This document shows positions 1 to 6,926 of a stretch of DNA of 64,000 nucleotides, piece after piece. A program made the position numbers and the translations under genes. Source of the DNA: Ruminococcus sp. Lineage in GTDB: Bacteria; Bacillota; Clostridia; Oscillospirales; Ruminococcaceae. The notes below the pieces were generated by a model. It saw only the letters and a program-made list of their open reading frames with translations, made no database searches and was not told the DNA's origin. The stretch spans positions 186,001-250,000 of the forward strand of contig JAEEVL010000001.1 of NCBI GenBank assembly GCA_016290875.1. The letters run 5' to 3'. Numbering within the stretch: the first letter of the stretch is position 1; each line of letters starts with the position of its first letter.

Positions 1-1
1 T

Positions 2-352
2 GACGGTCTTCTCAAGAGAGGTTTCAACCTCGTTTCAGGCGGTACAGATAATCACCTCATGCTCGTTGATCTTCGTCCTTTCAACATCACAGGTAAGGAG
101 CTCGAGCACAGACTTGATGAGGTTTACATCACAGTAAATAAGAATGCTATCCACAACGATCCTGAGAAGCCTTTCGTAACAAGCGGTATCCGTATCGGTA
201 CTCCTGCTGTTACTACAAGAGGTCTTGGTATCGAGGAAATGGAAAAGATCGCTGAGTACATCTATCTCTGCGCTACTGATTTCGAGAACAAGGCTGACGA
301 GATCCGTGCAGGCGTTAATGCAATCTGCGAGAAGTTCCCGCTTTACAAGTAA
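2..352 (+). CDS. glyA: Serine hydroxymethyltransferase, C-terminal part
   Basis: The reading frame is open from base 2 (before the first ATG of the ORF track at 59) and runs to a TAA at 350-352. The gene therefore enters from the left edge and only its last ~116 codons are visible. GlyA is a cytosolic PLP enzyme that converts serine and tetrahydrofolate to glycine and methylene-tetrahydrofolate. The fragment starts with [15 protein letters not shown], the conserved GlyA block downstream of the PLP lysine, and continues through [15 protein letters not shown], which binds the cofactor and substrate carboxylate. It ends without extension. A strong hairpin terminator follows 16 bp downstream, so this is the last gene of its transcript. 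The identification is secure; the active-site lysine lies outside the window. Confidence 0.95.
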   Translation, partial: DGLLKRGFNLVSGGTDNHLMLVDLRPFNITGKELEHRLDEVYITVNKNAIHNDPEKPFVTSGIRIGTPAVTTRGLGIEEMEKIAEYIYLCATDFENKADEIRAGVNAICEKFPLYK

Positions 353-367
353 TCAAATAGTTATTAA

Positions 368-398
368 GGGACGGACAGGCTGTCCGTCCCTGTATTTT
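368..398 (+). terminator. Rho-independent terminator after glyA
   Basis: GGGACGGACAG pairs perfectly with CTGTCCGTCCC (11 bp, one-base loop as written) and is followed by TGTATTTTT. Confidence 0.9.
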
Positions 399-424
399 TA
401 TGAACGGAGATAATTAGCTTTACT

Positions 425-1081
425 ATGAAAGATATATGCTGTCTGGCTGCAGCTCTGATAGATCTTTTTAGTCCAACGGTATTGGTTATACTGTGGTACA
501 AAAAGACTGGTGCGAGGTTCTTCCCTGCTATTGCGGCATTTCTGGTGTGTTTTCCGGTCTTTTTTGTCGGCAATGCTATTCGTTCCGGATTTGATCACAG
601 CAACTTCATTGCTTTTTATATACAGCAAGGGTTGCTTTTCGGAGTGTTTGAAGAAGGTACAAAGTACCTGATGATGCGATATTTTCTTACTTCTTATGAT
701 AACCGTAAAGATGCGGTTACTTATTCTATAGGTCATGCAGCATATGAGGGACTCGGTTCAGGCATTTCTTGCATCGGCTTGATAGGAACTGACAAAGCTT
801 CGACAGATATATTGTTCTTTCATATTTGGGGAGTAGTCACTGGTGCTATTTCTTGTGCAGCTGTTGCTGTTATCATTTTTTATGGAATACAAAAAGGAAA
901 GTCTATTGTGACTCTGCCTGCCGTAATTCTTGCGCACGCATTTATGAATTCGTCTCATGGTATTTTTATTGATTCTTTTGGGACTATACTGCGTGCGGTG
1001 TTGATGGCTGGTATTTATTTTGTAGGATATCGTTGCTGGAAGTCTCTTAGAAGTCCTTTTGAAGAAATGTCTGAGACATAA
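425..1081 (+). CDS. YhfC-family predicted glutamic-type intramembrane protease
   Basis: A 218-residue polytopic membrane protein with about six hydrophobic segments. Residues ~77-112 carry FEEGTKYLMMRYF followed ~20 residues later by SIGHAAYEGL. This matches the EE...R and GHxxxE pattern of the YhfC/PrsW/CPBP-like glutamic-type membrane proteases, in which the glutamates and histidine are the proposed catalytic residues. A further His-Ala-Phe-Met-Asn-Ser near residue 177 fits a third conserved block. The substrate is unknown. It lies 12 bp upstream of rarA and probably shares its transcript. The start is the first ATG; the only SD-like element (GGAG at 404-407) is rather distant, so translation may be weak. 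Family placement is from motifs, not from a search. Confidence 0.7.
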   Translation: MKDICCLAAALIDLFSPTVLVILWYKKTGARFFPAIAAFLVCFPVFFVGNAIRSGFDHSNFIAFYIQQGLLFGVFEEGTKYLMMRYFLTSYDNRKDAVTYSIGHAAYEGLGSGISCIGLIGTDKASTDILFFHIWGVVTGAISCAAVAVIIFYGIQKGKSIVTLPAVILAHAFMNSSHGIFIDSFGTILRAVLMAGIYFVGYRCWKSLRSPFEEMSET

Positions 1082-1093
1082 AGGAGGTTTGCT

Positions 1094-2365
1094 ATGGCTG
1101 CACCATTAGCTGATAAGATACGCCCGAAAACTCTTGCCGATGTAGTCGGTCAGGAGCATATACTTGCCCTCGGAAAGCCGCTTCGTAAGATAATAGAGAG
1201 CGGTACTGTCCCTAATATGATTTTTTATGGACCGTCAGGCGTAGGTAAAACTACCGTTGCGCGTATTATTGCTGAGAACTGCGGAATGTTGTTATATAAG
1301 CTGAATGGTACGAATGCTTCTATATCCGATATTAAAGATGTAGTTGCTGATATAGGAACATTCGGCAGCGAAAATGGTATACTTCTCTATCTTGACGAGA
1401 TACAGTATCTCAATAAAAAACAGCAGCAGAGCCTTCTTGAGTACATCGAGAACGGTGATATTACTCTTATAGCTTCTACTACTGAGAATCCTTATTTTTC
1501 AGTTTATAATGCAGTAATAAGCCGAAGTACGGTTTTTGAGTTCAAACCTGTAAGTGCAGAGCAGCTCTTCCCTGCTATCAGAAGAGCCTTCAGACTTATT
1601 TCAGAAGAAAACGGCGTTGAAGTTATTGCGGATGACAATGTTATAAAAACGATAGCTTACAACTGCGGCGGAGATGTACGCAAAGCTATGAACACATCAG
1701 AACTGGCTGTGATATGCGGAGAAGCCGGCAGCGGTACAGTTACTATAACCGAAGATTCTCTTAAGCTGCTTGCACAGCGCAGCAATATGCGTTATGATCG
1801 TGACGGTGACCAGCATTATGATATACTGTCGGCACTGCAAAAGTCTATACGCGGCTCTGATGAAAATGCAGCTCTTCACTATGCGGCAAGACTTATTGAT
1901 GCTGGAGATATTATTTCTTTATCACGCCGCTTGCTTGTTATTGCAGCTGAGGATATAGGACTTGCCTATCCACAGGCTATCACTATAACTAAAGCTTGTG
2001 TTGACTCTGCTTTGCAGTTAGGTTTGCCGGAAGCGCGTATACCGCTTGCAGAGGCTATTATAATGCTTGCTACTGCTCCTAAGTCGAATAGTGCTGAATC
2101 GGCTATAGATGCAGCTCTTGCGGCGCTAAAAGACTGCGACGCGCTTGATTTTCCGAGACATTTACAGAACAAGCATTTTGATGGCAAGGGTGCTGATGTT
2201 GTTGGACAGCATTATAAGTATCCGCACGATTATCCAAATCATTATGTCAAGCAGCAGTATCTTCCTGAGACTATCAAGGATCACGTTTACTATAAGTACG
2301 GTGACAACAAGCAGGAGCAGGCTGCTCTGCAATACCGTAAGAAAATCCTTGAAGAAGCAAAGTGA
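1094..2365 (+). CDS. rarA: Replication-associated recombination protein A (RarA/MgsA AAA+ ATPase)
   Basis: 423 residues, the usual RarA length. The AAA+ module holds Walker A GPSGVGKTT (about residues 46-54), Walker B LLYLDEIQYL (~97-106), sensor-1 region STTENPYF and a C-terminal helical tetramerisation domain beginning around DILSALQKS. RarA, the bacterial homologue of WRNIP1/Mgs1, acts at stalled replication forks together with SSB and RecA. An excellent SD (AAAGGAGG) stands 7 bp before the ATG. The protease gene upstream ends 12 bp before the start, suggesting co-transcription, and a hairpin terminator follows 30 bp after the stop. No oddities seen. Confidence 0.95.
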   Translation: MAAPLADKIRPKTLADVVGQEHILALGKPLRKIIESGTVPNMIFYGPSGVGKTTVARIIAENCGMLLYKLNGTNASISDIKDVVADIGTFGSENGILLYLDEIQYLNKKQQQSLLEYIENGDITLIASTTENPYFSVYNAVISRSTVFEFKPVSAEQLFPAIRRAFRLISEENGVEVIADDNVIKTIAYNCGGDVRKAMNTSELAVICGEAGSGTVTITEDSLKLLAQRSNMRYDRDGDQHYDILSALQKSIRGSDENAALHYAARLIDAGDIISLSRRLLVIAAEDIGLAYPQAITITKACVDSALQLGLPEARIPLAEAIIMLATAPKSNSAESAIDAALAALKDCDALDFPRHLQNKHFDGKGADVVGQHYKYPHDYPNHYVKQQYLPETIKDHVYYKYGDNKQEQAALQYRKKILEEAK

Positions 2366-2396
2366 CATGAGAGTTTTGCGTTATAATACAAAATAA

Positions 2397-2430
2397 AAAG
2401 CCCCGAGAGACCTTCGGGGCTGTTATTATT
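2397..2430. terminator. Bidirectional terminator between rarA and the minus-strand large ncRNA
   Basis: AGCCCCGA (2399-2406) pairs with TCGGGGCT (2414-2421). On the minus strand the stem is followed by TTTTTATTTTG, a better U-tract than on the plus strand, so it is an efficient 3' end for the ncRNA as well as a stop for rarA. Confidence 0.88.
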
Positions 2431-2471
2431 CAATTGAGATTTTAAGCGACTTTCATCACTTAGCTAAATTT

Positions 2472-2491
2472 CCTGTGGGACTCACTCCTTT
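2472..2491 (-). repeat. Copy 4 (degenerate) of the SD-like/GAGTCC module
   Basis: The minus strand reads TAAAGGAGTGAGTCCCACAG. It keeps the AAAGGAG and GAGTCC parts but has lost the AATG. Confidence 0.6.
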
Positions 2492-2564
2492 ACTATTAAG
2501 GATTCTTATTATACCTGATAGTTGTCATAGTACCACATTCTTTCATAAGGATTCAATTGATTAA

Positions 2565-2588
2565 CTTCTCATTGGACTCACCTTATTA
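2565..2588 (-). repeat. Copy 3 of the SD-like/GAGTCCAATG module
   Basis: The minus strand reads TAATAAGGTGAGTCCAATGA then GAAG. The ATG is followed by two sense codons and a stop (M-R-S). Confidence 0.7.
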
Positions 2589-2640
2589 CTTAAATTTTCC
2601 GGTCATCCGGAATTAACGCCGGGCGTTGAATCAGCACTAA

Positions 2641-2664
2641 TTTCTCATTGGACTCGTCCTTTAC
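2641..2664 (-). repeat. Copy 2 of the SD-like/GAGTCCAATG module
   Basis: The minus strand reads GTAAAGGACGAGTCCAATGA then GAAA. The ATG is followed by only two sense codons and a stop (M-R-N). Confidence 0.7.
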
Positions 2665-2891
2665 ATTATATTTTCCGATCTATATTAAGACACATAGTCG
2701 AAATTTCAGAGTATACTGTATCCAATCGAAATAGCGTTGAAGCCGTTTCCATTCAGCAATGCGTCCGCCTGATAACTGAATTATTAACCTTTGAAACTTC
2801 AATCCGTGGAACAAGCCTGAAGCCTATATTCCCTCTTTCAAAAATTCAATTACTCAGCAAGCCCGCCGGCTTCACGCTGCTGTCCGGTCGT

Positions 2892-2919
2892 TTCTTCCAT
2901 TGGACTCACGCTCCCTTCC
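2892..2919 (-). repeat. Copy 1 of the SD-like/GAGTCCAATG module in the ncRNA
   Basis: The minus strand reads GGAAGGGAGCGTGAGTCCAA then TGGAAGAA. This copy opens a 16-codon mini-ORF (ATG at 2900, TAA at 2852-2850; peptide MEETTGQQREAGGLAE) with a GGGAG element upstream of the ATG. The same module recurs at 2641-2664, 2565-2588 and 2472-2491. Confidence 0.7.
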
Positions 2920-3012
2920 GCGTAGTATCATTTACATTGAGGTTAAACACCTCAGTCCAAGTAAATATCGCTTGGAGAACATTTCTATTGGTTCTTCCCT
3001 TTCTCTGATTAT

Positions 3013-3041
3013 ATATTACCACATTTATTGGTGAAAGTCAA
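3013..3041 (-). promoter_or_regulatory. Promoter of the large ncRNA
   Basis: On the minus strand: -35 TTGACT (3041-3036), 17-bp spacer, -10 TAATAT (3018-3013) with an extended TG one base upstream. Predicted start near 3006. Confidence 0.85.
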
Positions 3042-3152
3042 TAGTAATTTTTGATATTATAGTGGATTTTCGTGTAAATCGGCGTAATATATAAAACTGA
3101 TATACAGGCTTACAGCATAATGCACAAATGATGATGTTCCTCTTATTACCTC

Positions 3153-3181
3153 TTGCAATTTTTCAGGATACATTGTATAAT
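3153..3181 (+). promoter_or_regulatory. Promoter of the DUF1292 gene
   Basis: TTGCAA (3153-3158), 17 bp, TATAAT (3176-3181). It lies inside the 5' part of the ORF-track entry 3128-3523, which argues that the true start codon is the internal ATG at 3221. Confidence 0.8.
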
Positions 3182-3220
3182 AGTATTATCACAAAGGCGA
3201 CAGCCGGAATGGAGAATACT

Positions 3221-3523
3221 ATGTCAGATATGAATGAATACACACCTGAGCTTTTTGAGCTTGTCGATGATGAAGGAAATAAAAAGAATTTCGAGTTAAT
3301 CGATGCTGCTGAACTCAACGGAGAGCAGTACTTCTGTATGGTCCCCTCTGTTGAGGACGAAAACTTCCTCGAAGAAGACTGTGATATCGTTATCCTGAAA
3401 ACTATTGAGGAAGACGGTGAAGAGATACTCGCTTCCATTGATGACGATGATGAATTTGAAAGAGTTTCTGCTTTCTTCCTTGAGCGTATGCAGGAAGCTT
3501 TTGAGTCTGAGGAAGAGGAATAA
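3221..3523 (+). CDS. DUF1292 family small acidic protein
   Basis: A 100-residue, strongly acidic protein with the DUF1292 pattern: FELVDDEGNKKNFELIDAAE, then a YFCMVPSVEDE strand and a DIVILKTIEEDGEE strand. The family is common in Firmicutes, often near yrzL/ruvX or other housekeeping genes, and its function is not established. I place the start at 3221 rather than 3128 because GGAG (3211-3214) stands correctly before that ATG and because the promoter overlaps the upstream portion of the open frame. The C-terminus is a run of Glu. The gene stands alone between the large ncRNA and 6S RNA. Confidence 0.85.
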   Translation: MSDMNEYTPELFELVDDEGNKKNFELIDAAELNGEQYFCMVPSVEDENFLEEDCDIVILKTIEEDGEEILASIDDDDEFERVSAFFLERMQEAFESEEEE

Positions 3524-3569
3524 TTACCGAATTGTAACCAATTGTTCGTAAAAATACATAAAATTGGTA

Positions 3570-3598
3570 TTGACAATTTGAGATTTCTGTGTTATAAT
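3570..3598 (+). promoter_or_regulatory. Promoter of 6S RNA
   Basis: TTGACA (3570-3575), 17 bp, TATAAT (3593-3598): a full consensus promoter, with the predicted start near 3605. Confidence 0.9.
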
Positions 3599-3604
3599 AT
3601 ATAC

Positions 3605-3800
3605 AACAAAAGAATATTCTGCCTTGTACGGTGTATTATAGTTCATTTGATCCAACACATTTTACTAGGGAATTCAGCTCCGTTTGCGGACTGCAGACCT
3701 CCCGCCCAGCGGAAGAAGGGAGCGAGAAACATTCGGGCGTTTACCCACCTGCTTAGTGCGGGTTTCATTCACTATATGACGGCAAGGCGGATATTCTTTA
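3605..3800 (+). ncRNA. ssrS: 6S RNA
   Basis: A ~190-nt transcript from a consensus promoter with no coding capacity. The ends close in a long terminal stem: AGAATAT (3611-3617) pairs with ATATTCT (3791-3797), and TGCCTTG (3620-3626) with CAAGGCG. The 3' half has the typical 6S pattern of a GGGCGTTTACCCACCTG segment followed by GCGGGTTTCA, and the middle contains paired blocks around a large internal bulge. 6S RNA mimics an open promoter and sequesters the housekeeping RNA polymerase holoenzyme, lowering transcription when growth slows. Identification is from architecture and remembered consensus; a covariance search would settle it. Confidence 0.8.
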
Positions 3801-3821
3801 TTTTTATCTTCCTTACAAAAA

Positions 3822-3852
3822 TAAGCCGGAGCATTACGCTCCGGCTTTTCCT
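3822..3852. terminator. Bidirectional terminator between 6S RNA and nrdG
   Basis: AAGCCGGAGC (3823-3832) pairs with GCTCCGGCTT (3838-3847), followed by TTTTCCTTT on plus and TTATTTTTG on minus. It serves both converging genes. Confidence 0.92.
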
Positions 3853-4353
3853 TTATGGTTCTATTTCTATTGCTCTACCCTCTTTTAGACTCGCCTGGCA
3901 GTCTATATATCGCTGATTTGAGCTTCCTCTGAACTTGATCTCCCAATCCTTTTGTGCAAGGATGAAAGGTCCGTCGATCAGATAATCGGTTACTTCAAGC
4001 AGTTTGCCCCAGCCGTTCTTGTCACGGTCGGCATAGAGCTTTTCAAATGTATATCCGGTGTAGGTTATAACATTCAGTCCTGCTGAGTGTATTTCTTTTC
4101 CGAGCTCTGCAAGAGTTTCTGCCTGGCAGAAGGGTTCTCCACCGCTGAATGTCACACCATCCAGTAGCGGATTCTCTTTTATCTTGGTAAGCAACTCTTC
4201 GGTATCGACCAGCTTTCCGCCGTCAAATGCGTGAGTCTGAGGATTATGGCAGCCCTCGCAGTTATGCGGGCAGCCTTGAGTAAATATCGTAAACCTTATT
4301 CCGGGACCGTCAACGATTGAGTCGTTGACAGTTCCGGCTATTCTTAGTTCCAT
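3853..4353 (-). CDS. nrdG: Anaerobic ribonucleotide reductase activating protein
   Basis: A 166-residue radical SAM activase that installs the glycyl radical on NrdD, using S-adenosylmethionine and a [4Fe-4S] cluster. The cluster motif CPHNCEGC (CxxxCxxC) is near residue 29, preceded by GPGIRFTIFTQG; the GG(E) motif GVTFSGGEPF is near residue 68. The length is normal for class III activases. It starts 9 bp after the nrdD stop, so nrdD-nrdG form an operon controlled from the nrdD promoter and NrdR box, and end at the bidirectional terminator. Confidence 0.96.
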   Translation of the reverse strand: MELRIAGTVNDSIVDGPGIRFTIFTQGCPHNCEGCHNPQTHAFDGGKLVDTEELLTKIKENPLLDGVTFSGGEPFCQAETLAELGKEIHSAGLNVITYTGYTFEKLYADRDKNGWGKLLEVTDYLIDGPFILAQKDWEIKFRGSSNQRYIDCQASLKEGRAIEIEP

Positions 4354-4362
4354 TGTATCACC

Positions 4363-6681
4363 TTAAACGCTGTGCTTTACTCTGTCATGCTCCTCTGAAC
4401 GCTTACCGTTGTTGAAACGGTCAAGAGTTCCTACAAGGTAACCTGTGATTCGACGAATTCTGTCGAATGCGATGTTATCACTATGCTCCTTACGTCCGCA
4501 GCAAGGACAGGTATCACCGATTATTCCGGTGTATCCGCAGCAAGGATCACGGTCTACGGGGTGGTTTATAGCACCGTAGCCAATACCGGATTCCTTCATG
4601 CAGCGTACTATCTTCTCAAATGCATTGAGGTTTTCAAGCGGATCACCGTCAAGCTCGATGTAGCTGATGTGACCTGCGTTTGTAAGCTCGTGGTAAGGAG
4701 CTTCTATCTTGATCTTCTCAAATGCGCTTATCGGATAGTAAACCGGTACGTGGAATGAGTTTGTATAGTAATCACGGTCTGTTACACCTTCGATAACGCC
4801 GTACTTTTTAGCGTCCATACGGACAAAACGTCCGGAAAGTCCTTCGGCAGGAGTTGCGAGGAGTGAGAAGTTGAGACCTGTTCTGGTTGATTCTTCATCA
4901 AGTCTCTTTCTCATTGCTGTGATTATCTCGATACCGAGTTCGCGAGCCTCTTCGCTTTCGCCGTGGTGAGCACCTATGAGTGCCTTGAGTGCTTCTGCAA
5001 GTCCGATGAAGCCTACTGAAAGTGTACCGTGCTTGAGAACTTCGCCTACTGTATCATCAGTTGAGAGCTTGTCAGAGTCAATCCAGATACCCTGTCCCAT
5101 AAGGAATGGGTAGTTTCTCACTCTCTTCTGTGCTTGTATGCGAAATCTGTGCATAAGCTGATCGATAACGAGATCCATCATATCTTCGAGCTTTTCAAAG
5201 AAGAGACCAACATTGTGATCTGACTTTATAGCGAGTCTTGGGAGATTGATAGAAGTGAAGCTGAGGTTTCCTCTGCCGGTCACTATCTCGCGTGAAGGAT
5301 CGTGCTTGTTGCCGATAACACGGGTACGACATCCCATATATGCGATCTCGGTGTCAGGATTGCCCTCTTTGTAGTACTGAAGATTATAAGGAGCATCGAT
5401 GAAAGAGAAGTTCGGGAAGAGTCTCTTTGCGGATACTCTGCAAGCTAGCTTGAAGAGGTCGTAGTTAGGATCGGTAGGATTATAGTTGATACCGTCCTTG
5501 ATCTTGAAGATGTGTATCGGGAAGATAGGAGTCTCGCCGTTTCCGAGTCCTGCTTCCTGAGCGAGGAGAACGTTCTTGATTACCATTCTGCCCTCGGGTG
5601 AAGTATCGGTACCGTAGTTTATGGAGCTGAAAGGTGTCTGAGCACCTGCACGGCTGTTCATTGTATTGAGGTTATGGATAAGAGCTTCCATAGCCTGATA
5701 TGTAGCTCTGTCAGCTTCCTTGACAGCATTCTTGGTTGCGAAAGCCTGAACCTTCTGAGCAGTTTCCTTGTCTGTGTACTCAAGGAGAAGTTCGAGCTCC
5801 TTTGCCTGATAGTCATTATCGTTTGCGAGGACGGGCTTGAGATCATACTTTTCAAGTATCTCTCCGCTTATCTTCTTGACTATTTCATCTTCATTCTCTG
5901 CTCCTGCGATGAGTGAGAGTGCTCTTGCAACATTCTGTGTATAACGGGCAGCATATGTCTTCTTGACACCTTCTGCCATAGCATAATCAAATGTAGGTAT
6001 GCTCTGTCCGCCGTGCTGGTCGTTCTGGTTGGACTGGATAGCGATACATGCGAGAGCCGAATAACTTGCGATGTCATTGGGTTCACGAAGATAGCCGTGG
6101 CCTGTTGAGAAACCATTGTGGAAGAGCTTTGTAAGATCTATCTGACAGCAAGTAGTTGTCAGTGTATAGAAATCAAGGTCGTGGATGTGGATGTCACCGT
6201 TGCGGTGAGCCTTTGCGTGGGCAGGCTCGAGAACGTACATCTCGTAATATTCCTTAGCTGATACAGAACCGTATTTCAGCATTGTTCCCATAGCGGTATC
6301 GCCATCGATATTGGCATTCTCACGCTTGATATCGCTGTCTTTTGCGGGACTGAATGTGAGCTCGTTGAGTACGCACATAAGGTTGGTCTTCATTTCGCGT
6401 GAACGTGTACGCTCGTAGCGGTAGAGGATGTATGCCTTAGCTGTCTTTGCGTGGCCTTTTTCGATAAGAGTCTTTTCAACGAGATCCTGTATCTCTTCTA
6501 CGGTAGGGACTTTGCCCGGGTTCTGTTCCTCATATAATCTGCAAACTTCAACTGCAACGTCCATAGCGGCATTGAAATCTGTTCCGCCTTTAGCCTGTGC
6601 TGCTTTGAAGATAGCGTTTGCTATTTTTTCAATGTTGAATGGTACTTTTCTGCCGTCTCTTTTTATTATGTGTATTATCAT
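4363..6681 (-). CDS. nrdD: Anaerobic (class III) ribonucleoside-triphosphate reductase
   Basis: A 772-residue glycyl-radical enzyme that makes dNTPs anaerobically. Order of parts: N-terminal ATP-cone (about residues 1-95, IIKRDGRKVPFNIEKIANAI), the ten-stranded barrel with the TTCCQID cysteine region (~177-183) and the NSRAGAQTPF loop, then a C-terminal four-cysteine zinc site (CCGYTG...CPCCG) and the glycyl-radical loop RRITGYLVG, with the radical glycine at about residue 747. The last 34 residues are nearly identical to the free-standing protein at 61961-62224. The SD GGAGGG precedes the ATG. The leader carries a consensus NrdR operator, so dATP/ATP-responsive repression by NrdR is expected. 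No truncation seen. Confidence 0.97.
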   Translation of the reverse strand: MIIHIIKRDGRKVPFNIEKIANAIFKAAQAKGGTDFNAAMDVAVEVCRLYEEQNPGKVPTVEEIQDLVEKTLIEKGHAKTAKAYILYRYERTRSREMKTNLMCVLNELTFSPAKDSDIKRENANIDGDTAMGTMLKYGSVSAKEYYEMYVLEPAHAKAHRNGDIHIHDLDFYTLTTTCCQIDLTKLFHNGFSTGHGYLREPNDIASYSALACIAIQSNQNDQHGGQSIPTFDYAMAEGVKKTYAARYTQNVARALSLIAGAENEDEIVKKISGEILEKYDLKPVLANDNDYQAKELELLLEYTDKETAQKVQAFATKNAVKEADRATYQAMEALIHNLNTMNSRAGAQTPFSSINYGTDTSPEGRMVIKNVLLAQEAGLGNGETPIFPIHIFKIKDGINYNPTDPNYDLFKLACRVSAKRLFPNFSFIDAPYNLQYYKEGNPDTEIAYMGCRTRVIGNKHDPSREIVTGRGNLSFTSINLPRLAIKSDHNVGLFFEKLEDMMDLVIDQLMHRFRIQAQKRVRNYPFLMGQGIWIDSDKLSTDDTVGEVLKHGTLSVGFIGLAEALKALIGAHHGESEEARELGIEIITAMRKRLDEESTRTGLNFSLLATPAEGLSGRFVRMDAKKYGVIEGVTDRDYYTNSFHVPVYYPISAFEKIKIEAPYHELTNAGHISYIELDGDPLENLNAFEKIVRCMKESGIGYGAINHPVDRDPCCGYTGIIGDTCPCCGRKEHSDNIAFDRIRRITGYLVGTLDRFNNGKRSEEHDRVKHSV

Positions 6682-6701
6682 TGAATTTCATTTCCCTCCA
6701 A

Positions 6702-6717
6702 ACACAATATATAGTGT
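6702..6717. promoter_or_regulatory. NrdR box upstream of nrdD
   Basis: ACACAATATATAGTGT matches the remembered NrdR consensus ACACwATATATwGTGT in full. It lies in the predicted 5' leader, just downstream of the nrdD promoter, where binding would block transcription. A second box at the usual ~31-bp spacing is not evident. Confidence 0.85.
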
Positions 6718-6740
6718 CTCCGTTTCCATGTACATTTATT

Positions 6741-6769
6741 AGTATAGAACAATTTTGATACAAAGTCAA
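6741..6769 (-). promoter_or_regulatory. nrdD promoter
   Basis: On the minus strand: TTGACT (6769-6764), 17 bp, TATACT (6746-6741). Confidence 0.8.
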
Positions 6770-6895
6770 TTGTATATATCACCAATCACGATAGTAAAAA
6801 TCATCGTGTTATTGTGCTGTTTGTGCATAATTCTTTTAAAAAAAGATTAATTGGCTATATTGCGTAATTTCAAAATGAGTTGTGTCTGAAATTAA

Positions 6896-6921
6896 AAGCA
6901 CCACTATATATAGTGGTGCTT
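6896..6921. terminator. 26-bp perfect palindrome: terminator of the SGNH-like gene, with an NrdR-like core
   Basis: A perfect 13+13 palindrome whose centre is CCACTATATATAGTGG. On the minus strand it follows the SGNH-like gene and is trailed by TTTTAATTT, so it can terminate. The core differs from the NrdR consensus only at the outermost base on each side. Confidence 0.65.
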
Positions 6922-6926
6922 GGACT

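Larger units (their letters stand above)
2392..3006 (-). ncRNA. Large (~610 nt) structured non-coding RNA, family not identified
   Basis: The 790 bp between rarA and the DUF1292 gene have no ORF above 60 codons on either strand, but are framed on the minus strand by an excellent promoter (TTGACT, 17 bp, TAATAT) and a U-rich terminator, giving a predicted RNA of about 610 nt. Many short helices can be drawn by eye: TGAGGT/ACCTCA inside ATTTAC/GTAAAT near the 5' end, CCAAG/CTTGG, AAGCC/GGCTT inside CAGC/GCTG, TTCCGG-ATGA-CCGGAA, AACGCC/GGCGTT, and a GAAA-capped helix near the 3' end. Four copies of an AAGG-n-GAGTCCAATG module recur along it. Length and host suggest comparison with the large ornate Firmicute RNAs (ROOL, GOLLD, OLE), but I do not recognise the sequence as any of them. 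It is not tmRNA, RNase P RNA, SRP RNA or 6S by signature. Confidence 0.72.

Noticed and set aside
2472-2919. CRISPR array from the four GAGTCC repeats
   Set aside because: Copies are short, unevenly spaced (roughly 80 to 250 bp) and imperfect; there are no cas genes. They fit modules within one RNA.
3163-3576. 137-codon Ser-rich minus-strand ORF
   Set aside because: Antisense of the acidic DUF1292 gene (Glu/Asp codons read as Ser/Phe).
3542-3916. 124-codon ORF across the 6S RNA
   Set aside because: It covers a consensus promoter, 6S RNA and a terminator; the open frame is accidental.
6751-6772. Fnr-type site TTGATACAAAGTCAA in the nrdD promoter spacer
   Set aside because: Spacing between TTGA and TCAA is one base longer than an Fnr site and part of it is simply the -35 box.
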